From the NCBI RefSeq assembly GCF_018394335.1, contig NZ_CP074572.1:3100001-3164000 (forward strand): a stretch of 64,000 nucleotides of DNA. Direction: 5' to 3'. Both the position numbers and the translations under genes were made by a program. The notes under the pieces were generated by a model. That model was not told the origin of the DNA and did not search any database. It saw only the letters and a list, made by a program, of their open reading frames with translations. The DNA comes from Shewanella dokdonensis. Lineage in GTDB: Bacteria > Pseudomonadota > Gammaproteobacteria > Enterobacterales > Shewanellaceae. Positions 24,541 through 35,037 of the stretch are shown in pieces. How positions within the stretch are numbered: position 1 is the first letter of the stretch; every line of letters starts with the position of its first letter.

Positions 24541-25614
24541 CTAGCCTTGCTTGGGTTTGACCCCGAAAACTTCGATAGAGTGTTGTTTGCCCTTGAGTTT
24601 TACCGGGCCAAGATTGGTGAGTTGGTACTCGCTGTGGTCATTTTCCAGCCGTGCCACTAACGCACCAGACAACAACATACGCTGTCCTAATGGATTACAT
24701 TGATCCTGCAAGCGGGCCAGCGTGTTGATCACATCACTAAAGAAGCTAATCTCTTGTTTCTGAACGCCAACCACGGCGGCAACTACTTGCCCGCAATGCG
24801 CTGCGGCCTTGAACTTAGGCACAAAACCGTACTGTTCTTCAAAATAGCGGCGCTGCCAGTTGAGCTGTTGGCTAAATTCAAAATATACATTCATGCAGCG
24901 GTCATTGATGATCCCTTGTGGCAAGGGCCAATGGATCAGTACTGCATCGCCCATATAACGATAAATTTCAGCATCGTTATTGGTGATGGTTTCTGACAAT
25001 AAACTGAAACAGTCTTGGATTAAGCGGCTGAAGCGATAATCACCCAGCGATTCTGCATGGGTGGTGGATGCCACCATATCGATATACAAAAACAACCGCT
25101 GTTCGTAACGGGGGCGATGGTATTTCCCCATGCCAATATTCAACAGAATGCGTGGCCCAACCAGCAGCGCCATCTGTTCAATGAATGCCAGCCCAACCCG
25201 CACCACCACCAGGTAAATCATTAACGCCTGGAAGGAGGGACTGTAAAGAATATGTATGGTCAGCATCTGCCGTAAGGTGGCAATATGGTTTTCAATCGCC
25301 CACATATTCAGATACTGGGTCATGTATGCCAACGTGGTGGCACCTAACAGCAAGAATAAGCCTTTAAAGATGACTGAAAAGATATAAGGCAGGCGGTTGA
25401 TGGCACTGAAATCTGCAATCAGGTTCGACATCCAGTGCAAGCTGCCGAAAATAATCCCCATATAGATTGCGAGCGTAGCCAAATCCCCAGAACCGACAGC
25501 CCACTGAGGCAATTCAGTTGATTGGGAATAGCGGAAAAATACGAAGGCTGACATTGCTCCGGTCCAAGCCAGAATGGCGAACAGAAGTTTTTTTGCCTGT
25601 ACACGTGCTCTCAC
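24541..25614 (-). CDS. cyaC: Membrane-bound class III adenylate/guanylate cyclase
   Basis: A 357-residue protein with several N-terminal membrane helices (about 10-150) and a C-terminal class III cyclase domain from about 172. The first metal-binding Asp is in LFLYIDMVASTTHAE and the second in RYMGDAVLIHWP. A late Asn/Arg catalytic pair is plausible in DVINTLARLQDQ. It should make cAMP (or another cyclic nucleotide) at the membrane. By family and position it matches the Shewanella cyclase named CyaC. A palindromic FNR/CRP-like site lies upstream at 25700-25713. Confidence 0.85.
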   Translation of the reverse strand: MRARVQAKKLLFAILAWTGAMSAFVFFRYSQSTELPQWAVGSGDLATLAIYMGIIFGSLHWMSNLIADFSAINRLPYIFSVIFKGLFLLLGATTLAYMTQYLNMWAIENHIATLRQMLTIHILYSPSFQALMIYLVVVRVGLAFIEQMALLVGPRILLNIGMGKYHRPRYEQRLFLYIDMVASTTHAESLGDYRFSRLIQDCFSLLSETITNNDAEIYRYMGDAVLIHWPLPQGIINDRCMNVYFEFSQQLNWQRRYFEEQYGFVPKFKAAAHCGQVVAAVVGVQKQEISFFSDVINTLARLQDQCNPLGQRMLLSGALVARLENDHSEYQLTNLGPVKLKGKQHSIEVFGVKPKQG

Positions 25615-25699
25615 AGAATGGGACAGATCCTACAATGACATTGGCTTATACAAGAGGCGGTAGTTTATCGATATCAACAGGGCGATTCCAGTGATAAAT

Positions 25700-25713
25700 G
25701 TGATCTATATCAA
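25700..25713 (-). promoter_or_regulatory. FNR/CRP-like site upstream of cyaC
   Basis: GTGAT-CTAT-ATCAA matches the FNR consensus TTGAT-N4-ATCAA at nine of ten positions, and in register TGTGA-N6-TCAAA also resembles a CRP site. It lies 86 bases upstream of the cyaC ATG, between the mutH stop and cyaC, so cyaC is its only reasonable target. Confidence 0.5.
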
Positions 25714-25737
25714 ATCAAACTCACATCTTTTGTGTGG

Positions 25738-26411
25738 TTAGCCAAAATATTGTCGCAGTATTTGGCGAGTAAAGGCGGTTTTCAGATAAAAGCCACGCGG
25801 ATTAGTCAGTTGCAGACTGCCATCTGCCGCAATGCTTTCCGTCAATGCCCGACTGTTGGCGGCTTTGGGGCGTAACTGCAACACTTCGCCATGACGCGCA
25901 CTGATACTGGCGACTTTACCGAGGCTGATCAACTCCATGATCTCTTCCCAGTCCTGTTGCAACAGGCGTTGCTGTTCAGCATCCGGGCGCCAGAGGATCG
26001 GCATGCCGATGCGTCTGTCTGCTGGCGCAAGCGTTCTGTCACCTTGAACTGGTATCCACAGCACCTGTTGTAACTTGTGATAAACCAGACTCTGCTGCCA
26101 GCGTAACCCGGCAATATTCGTGAGTGGCGCCACGCAAACATAGGTGGTTTCCAGCGGTAGTCCCTGAGCATCCACCGGAATGCTTTTGAGTTCCACCCCA
26201 AATGCAGAAAATCCTGCTGAGGTTTGGAACCGGCATTGGCCCCCAATGCTATTTCTAACAATTGCCCTGGCCAGCCTTTATCTCGGCGCAGGTTTGGCGG
26301 TGCTTTCTGTCCAAGCGACAGCGCCACTTGCCCAAGTGTCAGTCCAGCAAGGGATTCGGCACGTTGCAGTAGCTGCTCAATGGATTCTGGCGGGGGAATT
26401 ATGCTGTTCAT
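25738..26411 (-). CDS. mutH: DNA mismatch repair endonuclease MutH (one frameshift)
   Basis: MutH nicks the unmethylated strand at hemimethylated GATC during mismatch repair. Corrected length is about 224 residues (E. coli 229). The catalytic Asp, Glu and Lys are all present across the break, in QDFLHLG followed by VELKSIPVD, and the C-terminal half (LRPKAANSRALTE, GFYLKTAFT) is strongly conserved. The frame is one base short at the C run 26196-26199. I chose the ATG at 26411 (MNSIIPPPES) because it matches the family N-terminus. The gene is divergent from rppH. Confidence 0.92.
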
Positions 26412-27086
26412 TGGACGAATTCTACCTGAATTTGCCTTAGAGACAATGGCGTTCAAAAACTGTTCAGCGTTGTTAAAACCGCAGCAAGATATCAGAGTTT
26501 TTTATCTATCATATTAATTTATATCAATTTTTATGATTTGCACTAAAGTGGGTAATGATTTTTCCCCACTTACCCGCTGGATTTTCCATAGTTGCCAACA
26601 TCTTTATCCACAGGTTTATGGGATAAATTCAGCTAGCGATTTCTCTGGGATGGCTATAATCGGTATTTATAGTTATATTTTTAATTCTAATCTTGTTTTT
26701 GATTTTATTGTCCGGTAACTATGCTGAGAGCACTTGGAAATATACGCGAAGTTACGCCTGGTGAAATTTTCACCTGTCGTATTAAGACTCCCTAATTAGC
26801 CAGCAGTCATAAAACTAATCTTAATAATTTTAATATGTTAGAGTTTTAAGTTGGCATGGTGTCAGCGCAATAAAATTGGTATCGAGCAACTGTCCAACGT
26901 TTTCTCCCGGTAGTTAACAAACTTGTCCACAGATATTGTGGACAGTGTGGCGGATACCGAAAGTGGGCAAAATAATGTGCATAAAGTGGCGACAGATAAC
27001 ATAAGCATTGATAACTGCTAATTGCTGCCACGCGAGCTTTGTGAAACAATCGATGCATTGAAATTTCTCAAGTTTTCGGAGTCCAT
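26412..27086. other. Long divergent mutH-rppH intergenic region
   Basis: About 675 AT-rich bases without a convincing gene; a 61-codon frame at 26533-26718 has no ribosome-binding site or family match. It contains a perfect DnaA-box sequence TTATCCACA at 26604-26612 and a perfect 8-bp inverted repeat (TGTCCACA-N5-TGTGGACA) at 26924-26944, whose arms are one-mismatch DnaA boxes. Promoters for mutH and rppH must lie here. Confidence 0.5.
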
Positions 27087-27614
27087 GTGATTGACAGCGA
27101 TGGCTTTCGCGCAAATGTGGGCATAATCATCTGTAATAAAATTGGGCAAGTGATGTGGGCCCGTCGTTTCGGCCAGCATTCATGGCAATTTCCACAAGGT
27201 GGCGTGGATGAAGGCGAATCGGTAGAAGAGGCCATGTACCGGGAACTCTATGAAGAAGTCGGTCTGAAACCTGAACATGTGCAGATCCTGATTTCTACTC
27301 GCTCCTGGCTCAGGTATCGCTTACCCAAAAGGTTGGTACGGCAGGACAGTCAACCTGTGTGTATCGGGCAGAAGCAAAAGTGGTTTCTGCTACAGTTGAA
27401 GAGTCAAGATAGCGCGGTAAATCTGAACGCATCAGGCCACCCTGAGTTTGATGATTGGCGCTGGGTCAGTTATTGGTATCCGGTGCGGCAGGTGGTGTCG
27501 TTCAAACGTGATGTCTACCGTAAGGTAATGAAAGAATTTGCGGCAACAACGTTGGCATTGCAGCAGCAACGGGAACCCTATCGCCGTAAAGGCCGTAATC
27601 GGCCGTCTCGCTGA
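27087..27614 (+). CDS. rppH: RNA pyrophosphohydrolase
   Basis: A 175-residue Nudix hydrolase that removes pyrophosphate from the 5' end of mRNA and so starts decay. The Nudix box is complete: [22 protein letters not shown]. The N-terminal [12 protein letters not shown] and the segment [13 protein letters not shown] are typical of RppH. The start is a GTG at 27087, chosen because the protein then begins [12 protein letters not shown] as in the family. ptsP follows on the same strand after 24 bases, the usual rppH-ptsP arrangement. Confidence 0.96.
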   Translation: MIDSDGFRANVGIIICNKIGQVMWARRFGQHSWQFPQGGVDEGESVEEAMYRELYEEVGLKPEHVQILISTRSWLRYRLPKRLVRQDSQPVCIGQKQKWFLLQLKSQDSAVNLNASGHPEFDDWRWVSYWYPVRQVVSFKRDVYRKVMKEFAATTLALQQQREPYRRKGRNRPSR

Positions 27615-27638
27615 CAGGAATAAAGTGGGAGGAAAGCG

Positions 27639-29873
27639 TTGTTAAACACTCTCAGGGATATTACTCAGGCAGTCGCCAGTGCCGGAGATTTGGATACAGC
27701 GCTGGAATTACTGGTTAAGCAGATCAAAACTGCCATCGCAACCGAGTGTTGTTCCATTTACATTCTGGATAAAGATGAACTGATCTTGTCTGCAACCGAT
27801 GGGCTAAAGCCCTCGGCTGTCGGTAATGTGCGGATGTCAATTACCGAAGGGTTAGTTGGGCTGGTGGCACAGCGGGAAGAGGCTATCAACTTGGCCGATG
27901 CCCGTCAGCACCCTCGTTTCAAACTGTTCCCCGAAGCGGCAGAAGAAGAATATCGTGCCTTTCTCGCCGTTCCCATCATCTATCAAAAGCAACTGTTAGG
28001 CGTCATTGTGGTGCAGCAGGCCAGTGCTCGCCAGTTCAGTGAAGGTGAAGAAGCCTTTTTGATGACGCTGGCCGCCCAGTTGGCAATGGCGGTGCGGGGC
28101 TTGAAGCAAAAAGCCAGTGTAAAAGGGCGAGAAAAACAGATCCTGTTTCAGGGAACACCGACTTCTAACGGTATTGCTATTGCCCATGTGCTGGTGCTCG
28201 GTGGCGAGATTTCATTGCAGCAACCTAATCGCAAGGCTGCCGATGTTAAGGTGGAACTGGAACGTCTAAGCACCGCGGTCAGCCGCTGCCGCAATAATCT
28301 TGGCAACCTGTCACAACGTTTTGACCGGGAGCAGGATCAGGAAGTTGTCGCGATCTTTTCCGCGTTAACCCTGCTGTTGGATGATTCCAGCCTCGGTGGT
28401 GAATATGTGCGAGAAGTCGAGCAGGGCTGGAGTGCTGAATCCGCTATCAGCCGAGTATCGCTACGTTACATCGAACAGTTTCAGTCGATGGACGATCCCT
28501 ACATTAAAGAACGCGCCAGTGATATCCGGGATCTTGGACAGAAAGTGCTGCGCCAGCTAATTGAACCTGATAAATGGGTGCTGGATTCTGACAAACCAGT
28601 GATCCTGGTGACAAGAGAAGCCGATACCACCTTACTGGCCGAGTTTCCGCGCGCTAAGCTGGCCGGGATAGTGACCGAATTGGGTGGGGTCAATTCCCAT
28701 GCGGCAATTTTGGCTCGAGCGCTGGGATTACCCGCATTGACCGGGGTACAGCAAGTACTCGCTTCTAACATTGATAAAAAAATGGTGGTACTCAACGCTA
28801 CCCGGGGACAACTGATGGTGTCGCCATCGGGGGCGGTGATCAGTGAATATCGCAGTTTGCTTAACGCCGAAAAAGCACTACAGCGACAATACATGCAGGA
28901 AGTGCAACTACCGGCGCAAACACTGGATGGTGAGCGGGTCAACCTGTTTATCAATGCAGGGTTGCTCAGTGGCCTTGCTTCAGAGCTGGCGGAGGGTGCT
29001 GACGGTGTCGGTCTTTATCGTACTGAAATCCCGTTTATGTTGCAGCAGCGTTTTCCCAGTGAATCCGAGCAGATCAAAGTTTATGCACAAGTTTTCAATC
29101 TGGTGGCTGGCCGTCCGGTGGTGATGCGGACGCTGGATGTCGGTGGCGACAAACCCTTGCCCTATTTCCCGATTAAAGAAGATAACCCTTTCTTGGGATG
29201 GCGTGGCATTCGGTTGTCGCTGGATCATCCTGAGCTGTTTCTGGTACAAATTCGCGCAATGTTGCAGGCGAATGGTAATAGTGAACAACTGAAGATCCTG
29301 CTGCCAATGGTCAGTAATATCGAAGAGATTGACCATGCGTTGGAGTACTTTGAACAGGCCTATAATGAGCTGAAATCAGATGTTAATCCAAATTTATCCC
29401 GGCCTCAGCTAGGGGTGATGTTAGAAGTGCCGGCCTTGCTCTATCAGTTGGATGAAGTCGCCAAACGGGTGGATTTTGTGTCGGTAGGTTCTAATGATTT
29501 AACTCAATATCTGCTAGCAGTTGATCGCAATAATCCAAGAGTTAGCTCGTTGTTTGACAGCTATCACCCCGGGGTGCTGCGTTACTTAAAGTCGGCTCTG
29601 GAGCTTTGCCAGCAGTATGACTTGGGGATCAGTGTCTGTGGTGAAATGGCTGGTGAGCCCACCGGAGCCTTGTTGTTGTCCGCCATGGGATACCGAGAGC
29701 TCAGTATGAATCAGGGCGCGTTGGCTCGGATCAACTATCTGATGCGGCGTGTTCGTATGGACGAACTGCAGGCATTGCTGCAACAGGCGCTGAATTTGCG
29801 TTGTGGCGCCGAAGTCCGAGAGCTGTTACGCAGCTATCTTGCAGAAAAAGAGCTGGCGGCCATCCTTAACTAG
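27639..29873 (+). CDS. ptsP: Phosphoenolpyruvate-protein phosphotransferase PtsP (enzyme I-Ntr)
   Basis: A 744-residue enzyme I of the nitrogen-related phosphotransferase system. An N-terminal GAF domain (about 1-165) is followed by the PEP-using enzyme domains. The phosphorylated His is in GGVNSHAAILARALGLPA. The PEP-binding barrel has LYRTEIPFM, MRTLDVGGDKPLPY and the catalytic Cys region SVCGEMAGEP. It passes phosphate to NPr. The start is TTG at 27639 preceded by GGAGG, which supports this choice. It follows rppH by 24 bases, so they are probably one operon. Confidence 0.96.
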   Translation: MLNTLRDITQAVASAGDLDTALELLVKQIKTAIATECCSIYILDKDELILSATDGLKPSAVGNVRMSITEGLVGLVAQREEAINLADARQHPRFKLFPEAAEEEYRAFLAVPIIYQKQLLGVIVVQQASARQFSEGEEAFLMTLAAQLAMAVRGLKQKASVKGREKQILFQGTPTSNGIAIAHVLVLGGEISLQQPNRKAADVKVELERLSTAVSRCRNNLGNLSQRFDREQDQEVVAIFSALTLLLDDSSLGGEYVREVEQGWSAESAISRVSLRYIEQFQSMDDPYIKERASDIRDLGQKVLRQLIEPDKWVLDSDKPVILVTREADTTLLAEFPRAKLAGIVTELGGVNSHAAILARALGLPALTGVQQVLASNIDKKMVVLNATRGQLMVSPSGAVISEYRSLLNAEKALQRQYMQEVQLPAQTLDGERVNLFINAGLLSGLASELAEGADGVGLYRTEIPFMLQQRFPSESEQIKVYAQVFNLVAGRPVVMRTLDVGGDKPLPYFPIKEDNPFLGWRGIRLSLDHPELFLVQIRAMLQANGNSEQLKILLPMVSNIEEIDHALEYFEQAYNELKSDVNPNLSRPQLGVMLEVPALLYQLDEVAKRVDFVSVGSNDLTQYLLAVDRNNPRVSSLFDSYHPGVLRYLKSALELCQQYDLGISVCGEMAGEPTGALLLSAMGYRELSMNQGALARINYLMRRVRMDELQALLQQALNLRCGAEVRELLRSYLAEKELAAILN

Positions 29874-29917
29874 GGCTAGCTGCCGGTATTTCCAGACCAA
29901 TTTAAAGAGAGGCGAGA

Positions 29918-30721
29918 GTGGAAAGCCTATTACTGTTGCTTGGTGCCTGCTTGTTATTAGGGATTGTGGTGGGCTTTTCGGCAGGATTATTGGGCATAGG
30001 TGGTGGCTTGATTGCCGTGCCAGCATTGATTTATCTGTTACCTATGGTGAATGTTCCGGTTGGTTATTTGCCTCATGTTGCCATTGCCACCTCGTTGGCG
30101 GCCATTATTCTGACCTCTTTTTCTTCCGCTAGGGCGCATCATCAGCGCGGCAATATTGATTGGTCGCTGTTCAAGCCAATGTTGCCAGGCACTATCTTGG
30201 GTGCCTTAGCCGCAGGTTTTATTGCGGAACTGATCCCTGGCGCAGATCTGAAACGTGGTTTTGCCGTATTTGTGATACTGATGTCAGTTAACATGGCTTT
30301 CCCTTACAAACCCACGGCGGTAGAGAAAAAGTTGCCTTCAGCGGCGTTGCTGTTTCTGGTGTCTGCATTGATTGCCGTGATTTCAGGGTTGATGGGAATC
30401 GGTGGCGGCACTTTGACTGTGCCTTTTTTATGTTGGTGTGGGTTGCAGATGCGACAGGCGGTCGGTTTCTCTTCAGCTAATGGCCTGATCATCGCACTTT
30501 GGGGCAGTTTAGGGTATGTTATCGCCGGTTGGAACATTCAAGGAATGCCTTTGGGTTCACTTGGATATGTCTATCTTCCTGCTCTGGTCGGCATCGTGGT
30601 GACTTCCATGTTGTTGGCTCCAGTAGGCGCCAAGGCGGCTAGCACTTGGCCGACTCCCGTATTAAAGAAAATTTTCGCGGCTCTGCTGCTTGTGGTGGGT
30701 CTCAAGCTGATGTTGAGCTAA
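29918..30721 (+). CDS. TSUP (TauE/SafE) family membrane transporter
   Basis: A 267-residue membrane protein with about eight helices in two repeats. Each half carries the family glycine motif: SAGLLGIGGGLIAVPAL in the first and ISGLMGIGGGTLTVPFL in the second. TSUP proteins move organosulfur anions, sulfite or similar small acids; the substrate is not known here. The start is GTG at 29918 with AGAGAGGCGAG before it. It lies between ptsP and lgt on the same strand with short gaps. Confidence 0.9.
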   Translation: MESLLLLLGACLLLGIVVGFSAGLLGIGGGLIAVPALIYLLPMVNVPVGYLPHVAIATSLAAIILTSFSSARAHHQRGNIDWSLFKPMLPGTILGALAAGFIAELIPGADLKRGFAVFVILMSVNMAFPYKPTAVEKKLPSAALLFLVSALIAVISGLMGIGGGTLTVPFLCWCGLQMRQAVGFSSANGLIIALWGSLGYVIAGWNIQGMPLGSLGYVYLPALVGIVVTSMLLAPVGAKAASTWPTPVLKKIFAALLLVVGLKLMLS

Positions 30722-30756
30722 CAATAATCATAATTTCCAGGATGTAATCTTCTGTT

Positions 30757-31583
30757 ATGGCGTTGCAATTCCCCGATATTGATCCGGTAATCGTTTCTTT
30801 CGGCCCATTTGAACTTTTCGGCCAGACATTCAACCCAGCACTGCGCTGGTATGGTTTTATGTATTTACTCGGTTTTATGGCGGCGATGTTTTTGCTTAAC
30901 CGCAAAGCCGACAGATCTCACGGGCTGTGGAGCCGTGAACAGGTTTCTGACTTACTTTTTTATGGTTTTCTCGGGGTGATCCTCGGCGGCCGTATCGGCT
31001 ATGTGTTGGTGTATCACTTGGATTATTTCCTCGCCGATCCCTTATATCTGTTTAAAATCACTGAAGGCGGCATGTCATTCCACGGCGGTCTTATTGGGGT
31101 GATCTTGGCCATGTTTTATATTGCTCATAAGCAAAAACGACGCTTTTTGCAGTGGCCGACATTGTGGCTCCGGTCGTGCCTATCGGGCTTGGTGCCGGGC
31201 GTATCGGCAACTTTATCAATGGGGAGTTGTGGGGCCGAGTGACCGATTTACCTTGGGGCATGGTGTTCCCCAGCGGCGGGCCGTTACCGCGTCATCCATC
31301 ACAGCTGTATCAATTTGCACTCGAAGGCGTGGCCTTGTTTATCCTATTGCAGTGGTATAGCCGTAAAACAGATAAACGTGGCGCTGTGTCAGGTATGTTC
31401 CTGCTGGGGTATGGCATTTTCCGCTGTGTTGCGGAACTGGTACGACAGCCAGATCCGCAGTTGGGATTTTTCCTCGGTGATATTACTATGGGGCAAATCT
31501 TATCGATTCCGATGATTGTTTTTGGGATTTACCTGCTGGTTCGTAAAGCGCCGGCGAATACTCCGGTGAAAGGAAAGCAGTAA
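30757..31583 (+). CDS. lgt: Prolipoprotein diacylglyceryl transferase (one frameshift)
   Basis: Lgt transfers diacylglycerol from phosphatidylglycerol to the cysteine of lipoprotein precursors in the inner membrane and is essential in most Gram-negative bacteria. Corrected length is about 275 residues. The essential HGG motif is in [11 protein letters not shown], and the signature [16 protein letters not shown] is intact after the break. The frame is one base short at the T run 31144-31148; adding T gives K-R-R-F-F-A-V-A-D-I-V. Because the gene is essential, the break is almost certainly a sequence error. The stop overlaps the thyA start as TAATG. Confidence 0.95.
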
Positions 31584-32377
31584 TGCAGCAATATTTAGAC
31601 CTTATGCGCTATGTGTTGGAAAACGGCACAGAAAAAACCGATCGTACGGGTACTGGCACCTTGTCGGTCTTTGGTTACCAGATGCGCTTTGACCTGAGTA
31701 AGGGCTTCCCGTTGGTGACCACTAAGAAATGTCATCTTCGCTCGATTATCCATGAGTTATTGTGGTTTTTAAAAGGCGATACCAATGTGGCCTACCTGCG
31801 GGAAAACAAGGTCTCTATTTGGGATGAATGGGCCGATGAACAGGGTAATCTTGGGCCTGTTTATGGCGCGCAGTGGCGTAGTTGGCCAACGCCTGATGGG
31901 CAGCATATCGATCAGATCAGTCAGGTTATCAATCAGATCAAACAGCAACCAGATTCGCGGCGATTGATCGTCTCGGCTTGGAATGTTGCGGAACTGGATA
32001 AAATGGCATTAGCGCCTTGCCATGCGTTTTTCCAGTTTTATGTCGCTGATGGTAAGTTGTCCTGTCAATTGTATCAGCGCAGTTGTGATATTTTTCTCGG
32101 CTTACCATTCAACATTGCCAGCTATGCATTGTTGACTATGATGGTGGCACAGCAATGTGAGCTGGAACTGGGCGATTTTGTCTGGACAGGTGGCGATACT
32201 CATCTCTATTCCAATCACCTAGAACAGGCCCGTTTGCAGCTTACGCGTGAGCCACGCCCGTTGCCAACCATGACCATAACCCGAAAACCCGCATCCATAT
32301 TGGATTATCAGTTCGAAGATTTCGAACTGTCGGGCTATGACCCTCATCCCCATATCAAGGCCCCTGTTGCCATCTAA
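31583..32377 (+). CDS. thyA: Thymidylate synthase
   Basis: A 264-residue enzyme, the same length as E. coli ThyA, that methylates dUMP to dTMP with methylenetetrahydrofolate. The catalytic Cys is in [13 protein letters not shown], and the dUMP-binding [18 protein letters not shown] is complete. The ATG overlaps the lgt stop by one base, so it is coupled to lgt, an arrangement also seen in enteric bacteria. Confidence 0.98.
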   Translation: MQQYLDLMRYVLENGTEKTDRTGTGTLSVFGYQMRFDLSKGFPLVTTKKCHLRSIIHELLWFLKGDTNVAYLRENKVSIWDEWADEQGNLGPVYGAQWRSWPTPDGQHIDQISQVINQIKQQPDSRRLIVSAWNVAELDKMALAPCHAFFQFYVADGKLSCQLYQRSCDIFLGLPFNIASYALLTMMVAQQCELELGDFVWTGGDTHLYSNHLEQARLQLTREPRPLPTMTITRKPASILDYQFEDFELSGYDPHPHIKAPVAI

Positions 32378-32496
32378 TGTGATTAGTTTTTGCCATTAAA
32401 TTCGGAATTTCCGAGTTTGATGGCAGATACTTTCGATTTTCCTTACTTAAAACCATCGCCTACACTTTGACGAATTACTGATTTTGGGAGTTTGTC

Positions 32497-33672
32497 ATGG
32501 AGAAAGTGATTCGGGATTTCCTGAGCCAGGAATCTGCCGGTGGTATTTTGCTGCTGGTGGCTGTGGTGTTGGCGATGGTATTGGCCAATTCACCATTGCT
32601 GGGTATTTATCAGGGATTATTGGATATGCCGCTACAGTTACGAGTGGGGGCGCTGGATATCCATAAGCCGTTATTACTTTGGATTAACGATGGCCTGATG
32701 GCGCTGTTTTTTCTGCTTATTGGCTTGGAAGTTAAACGCGAACTGGTAGAAGGCGCGCTGTCCAGCGTCGCTAAAGCATCACTCCCTACTTTTGCGGCAA
32801 TCGGCGGCATGATCGCGCCAGCGGCAATCTATTTACTGTTTAATTATCACGATCCCATTACATCTGGTGGCTGGGCGATTCCCGCCGCAACTGATATTGC
32901 GTTCGCACTGGGGATCATGGCGTTGCTCGGCAGCCGAGTGCCAGTGGCGTTAAAAGTCTTTCTGTTGGCGTTGGCCATCATCGATGACCTTGGGGTTATC
33001 GTCATCATCGCGCTGTTTTATAGCAGTGATTTGTCTGTTATCAGCCTGATGGTGGCCGCTTTTGCGGTATTAGGGTTAATCCTGCTTAACCGTAAAGGTG
33101 TCACTGCGCTAGGTGCTTATGGTGTGGTGGGGGCCATTTTGTGGGTGGCCGTACTTAAATCAGGCGTACATGCCACATTAGCCGGGGTGATTATTGCTTT
33201 TGCTATTCCGCTGCGTGCTGCCGATGGCGCTTCGCCTTCCCGACATCTTGAACATGCCTTGCATCCTTGGAGTACCTTTCTGATCTTACCGGTATTTGCT
33301 TTCGCCAATGCGGGTGTTTCTCTCGGCGGAATGTCGTTACAGAGCTTGGTATCGCCAGTACCTATGGGCATCGCATTAGGTCTGCTGCTGGGAAAACCAT
33401 TGGGGGTGATGCTGTTTAGCTACATGGCGGTCAAACTTCGTCTGGCGGAATTACCGGCGGGCATAGGCTGGCGTCATATCGCCCCGGTCGCCGTGATGTG
33501 CGGTATTGGTTTCACCATGTCGATGTTTATTGCATCGCTGGCGTTTGAACACGGTGGCGTGTTGTATGGCGATTTGGCTCGGCTCGGTATTTTGCTCGGC
33601 TCAATGATGGCAGCAACCTTGGGGTATTTGTGGCTGTCAAAGGTTTTACCGGAAACAGGAGAAAAAGCATGA
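32497..33672 (+). CDS. nhaA: Na+/H+ antiporter NhaA
   Basis: A 391-residue, about twelve-helix antiporter that exports Na+ for protons and is activated at alkaline pH. The paired catalytic aspartates are in [18 protein letters not shown]. The N-terminus [16 protein letters not shown] and the [11 protein letters not shown] block are typical. It overlaps the following exported-protein gene by four bases (ATGA), and the regulator nhaR lies just beyond, so the three form a sodium-response unit. Confidence 0.97.
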   Translation: MEKVIRDFLSQESAGGILLLVAVVLAMVLANSPLLGIYQGLLDMPLQLRVGALDIHKPLLLWINDGLMALFFLLIGLEVKRELVEGALSSVAKASLPTFAAIGGMIAPAAIYLLFNYHDPITSGGWAIPAATDIAFALGIMALLGSRVPVALKVFLLALAIIDDLGVIVIIALFYSSDLSVISLMVAAFAVLGLILLNRKGVTALGAYGVVGAILWVAVLKSGVHATLAGVIIAFAIPLRAADGASPSRHLEHALHPWSTFLILPVFAFANAGVSLGGMSLQSLVSPVPMGIALGLLLGKPLGVMLFSYMAVKLRLAELPAGIGWRHIAPVAVMCGIGFTMSMFIASLAFEHGGVLYGDLARLGILLGSMMAATLGYLWLSKVLPETGEKA

Positions 33673-34052
33673 AGGCACTGTATTTAACCAGTTTTCTGTT
33701 AGCGAGTTTGCTGCCGGTGGCACATGCGTCACAAATTGAAAGCTGTAGGGCAGCCAGTGAAAATGCGATGTGTCAGAGTTACCTTGAAGGTGTTGTTGAT
33801 GGCGCTTTGATGTATAAGCCTCGGGCGGTCGGGGCGCGATTGGAAAGCAACGATTACCAGTCGCGAGCGCTGAAATACCGTGGTGGCAAACGTTTTCAAG
33901 AAGCTAATCGTCAATATTGCTTAGAGCGCTTGCCAGACAGAGGCCATCTGGTGAACGGCCTGACCGAGGCGTTTGGTAGCGGCGAAGTCACCGACAGTGC
34001 CAGTCTACAGGAGGCAGTATTTAGCTTACTGGATTGCCAGCGCCTACAATAG
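33669..34052 (+). CDS. Exported Rap1a/Tai-like protein
   Basis: A 127-residue protein with a signal peptide ([20 protein letters not shown]). The mature part has four cysteines and the pattern C-x-S-Y-L-x-G-V-V-D-G near residue 40, with a further paired C near the C-terminus (LLDCQRLQ), which resembles the Rap1a/Tai immunity-type fold. I chose the ATG at 33669 because it overlaps the nhaA stop (ATGA) and gives a clean signal peptide. Its location between nhaA and nhaR suggests a role unrelated to type VI immunity, but none is known to me. Confidence 0.65.
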   Translation: MKALYLTSFLLASLLPVAHASQIESCRAASENAMCQSYLEGVVDGALMYKPRAVGARLESNDYQSRALKYRGGKRFQEANRQYCLERLPDRGHLVNGLTEAFGSGEVTDSASLQEAVFSLLDCQRLQ

Positions 34053-34067
34053 GAGAACCTGTCGCGC

Positions 34068-34972
34068 ATGTCCCATCTCAACTATAACCACCTGTATTAT
34101 TTCTGGATGGTACAGAAAAAGGGTCGGTGACCAAAGCGGCTGAAACCTTGTGTTTAACGCCGCAGACGGTCACTGGCCAGATCCGGGCTTTTGAAGAACG
34201 GCTAAAAGGCAATTTGTTCAAACGTAATGGTCGGCGTTTGGAAGCCACGGAATTAGGCGAACTGGTTTTTCGTTACGCCGACAAGATGTTTACTTTATCG
34301 TATGAAATGTTGGACGTGCTCAATTACACCAAGGATAACAGCCTGCTGTTTGAAGTGGGAATTGCCGATGCATTGTCTAAAACACTGGCCAGCCGGGTGT
34401 TGATGTCGGTGATCCCTCGTGATGGCACGATGCAGCTTGCGTGTTATGAGGCGACTCACGAGAGTTTAATGGCGCGGCTGCGGGAACATAAACTCGACAT
34501 GATCCTGTCTGATTGTGCCGGTGAATCGCTGAAATATCCCGAAATCCTCTCAAAAAACTCGGCGAATGTGGGGTAGCGTTTTTTCGGCCATGCCGCTGCA
34601 ACAGGCGTTTCCAGAATGTTTGGCAGAAGCGCCCATCTTATTGCCAAGCAAGCGTTCGTCGTTAGGACAACAGCTGTACCGCTGGTTTGATGAAAAAATC
34701 TCAATGTCACCATTCTTGGTGAATTTGATGATGCCGCCATGATGAAAGCGTTTGGCTACTTTGGCCGTGGTATTTTTGTGGCCCCTTCCATTTATCAGCA
34801 GGATATTCTCAACCATGATGTGCGCTTGCTGGGAACTACGCTGGATGTGCGTGAAGAGTATCACGTGATGTTTGCGGAGCGGATGATCCAGCATCCCGCG
34901 GTGAAGAGTTTACTGGATACTGATTTTGAAGAGCTTTTTTCTGGAATGGATGTGCGACTTCAGAAACTTTAG
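34068..34972 (+). CDS. nhaR: LysR-type transcriptional activator NhaR (four frameshifts)
   Basis: NhaR activates nhaA in response to Na+. The protein begins [15 protein letters not shown] and, once joined, gives about 302 residues (E. coli 301) with family-wide similarity: [16 protein letters not shown] in the DNA-binding helix, [33 protein letters not shown] and [17 protein letters not shown]. The frame is one base short at each of four homopolymers: G 34121-34123, A 34552-34557, T 34579-34584 and A 34693-34698. Four independent losses, all in runs and all with intact protein similarity between them, point to sequence errors rather than gene decay. Confidence 0.9.
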
Positions 34973-35037
34973 TGATTCGACAGCCACTGGCGCACGCGGT
35001 AAACTTGCCGCAGCATTTATTATTGGGGAGTTAACTG

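Noticed and set aside
26533..26718. 61-codon + strand ORF in the mutH-rppH gap
   Set aside because: No ribosome-binding site, AT-driven composition and no recognisable family; better explained as chance in an AT-rich region.
34068..34972. nhaR as a genuine pseudogene
   Set aside because: All four breaks are single-base losses in homopolymers, with conserved protein between them and a normal total length after repair; sequence error is the simpler reading.
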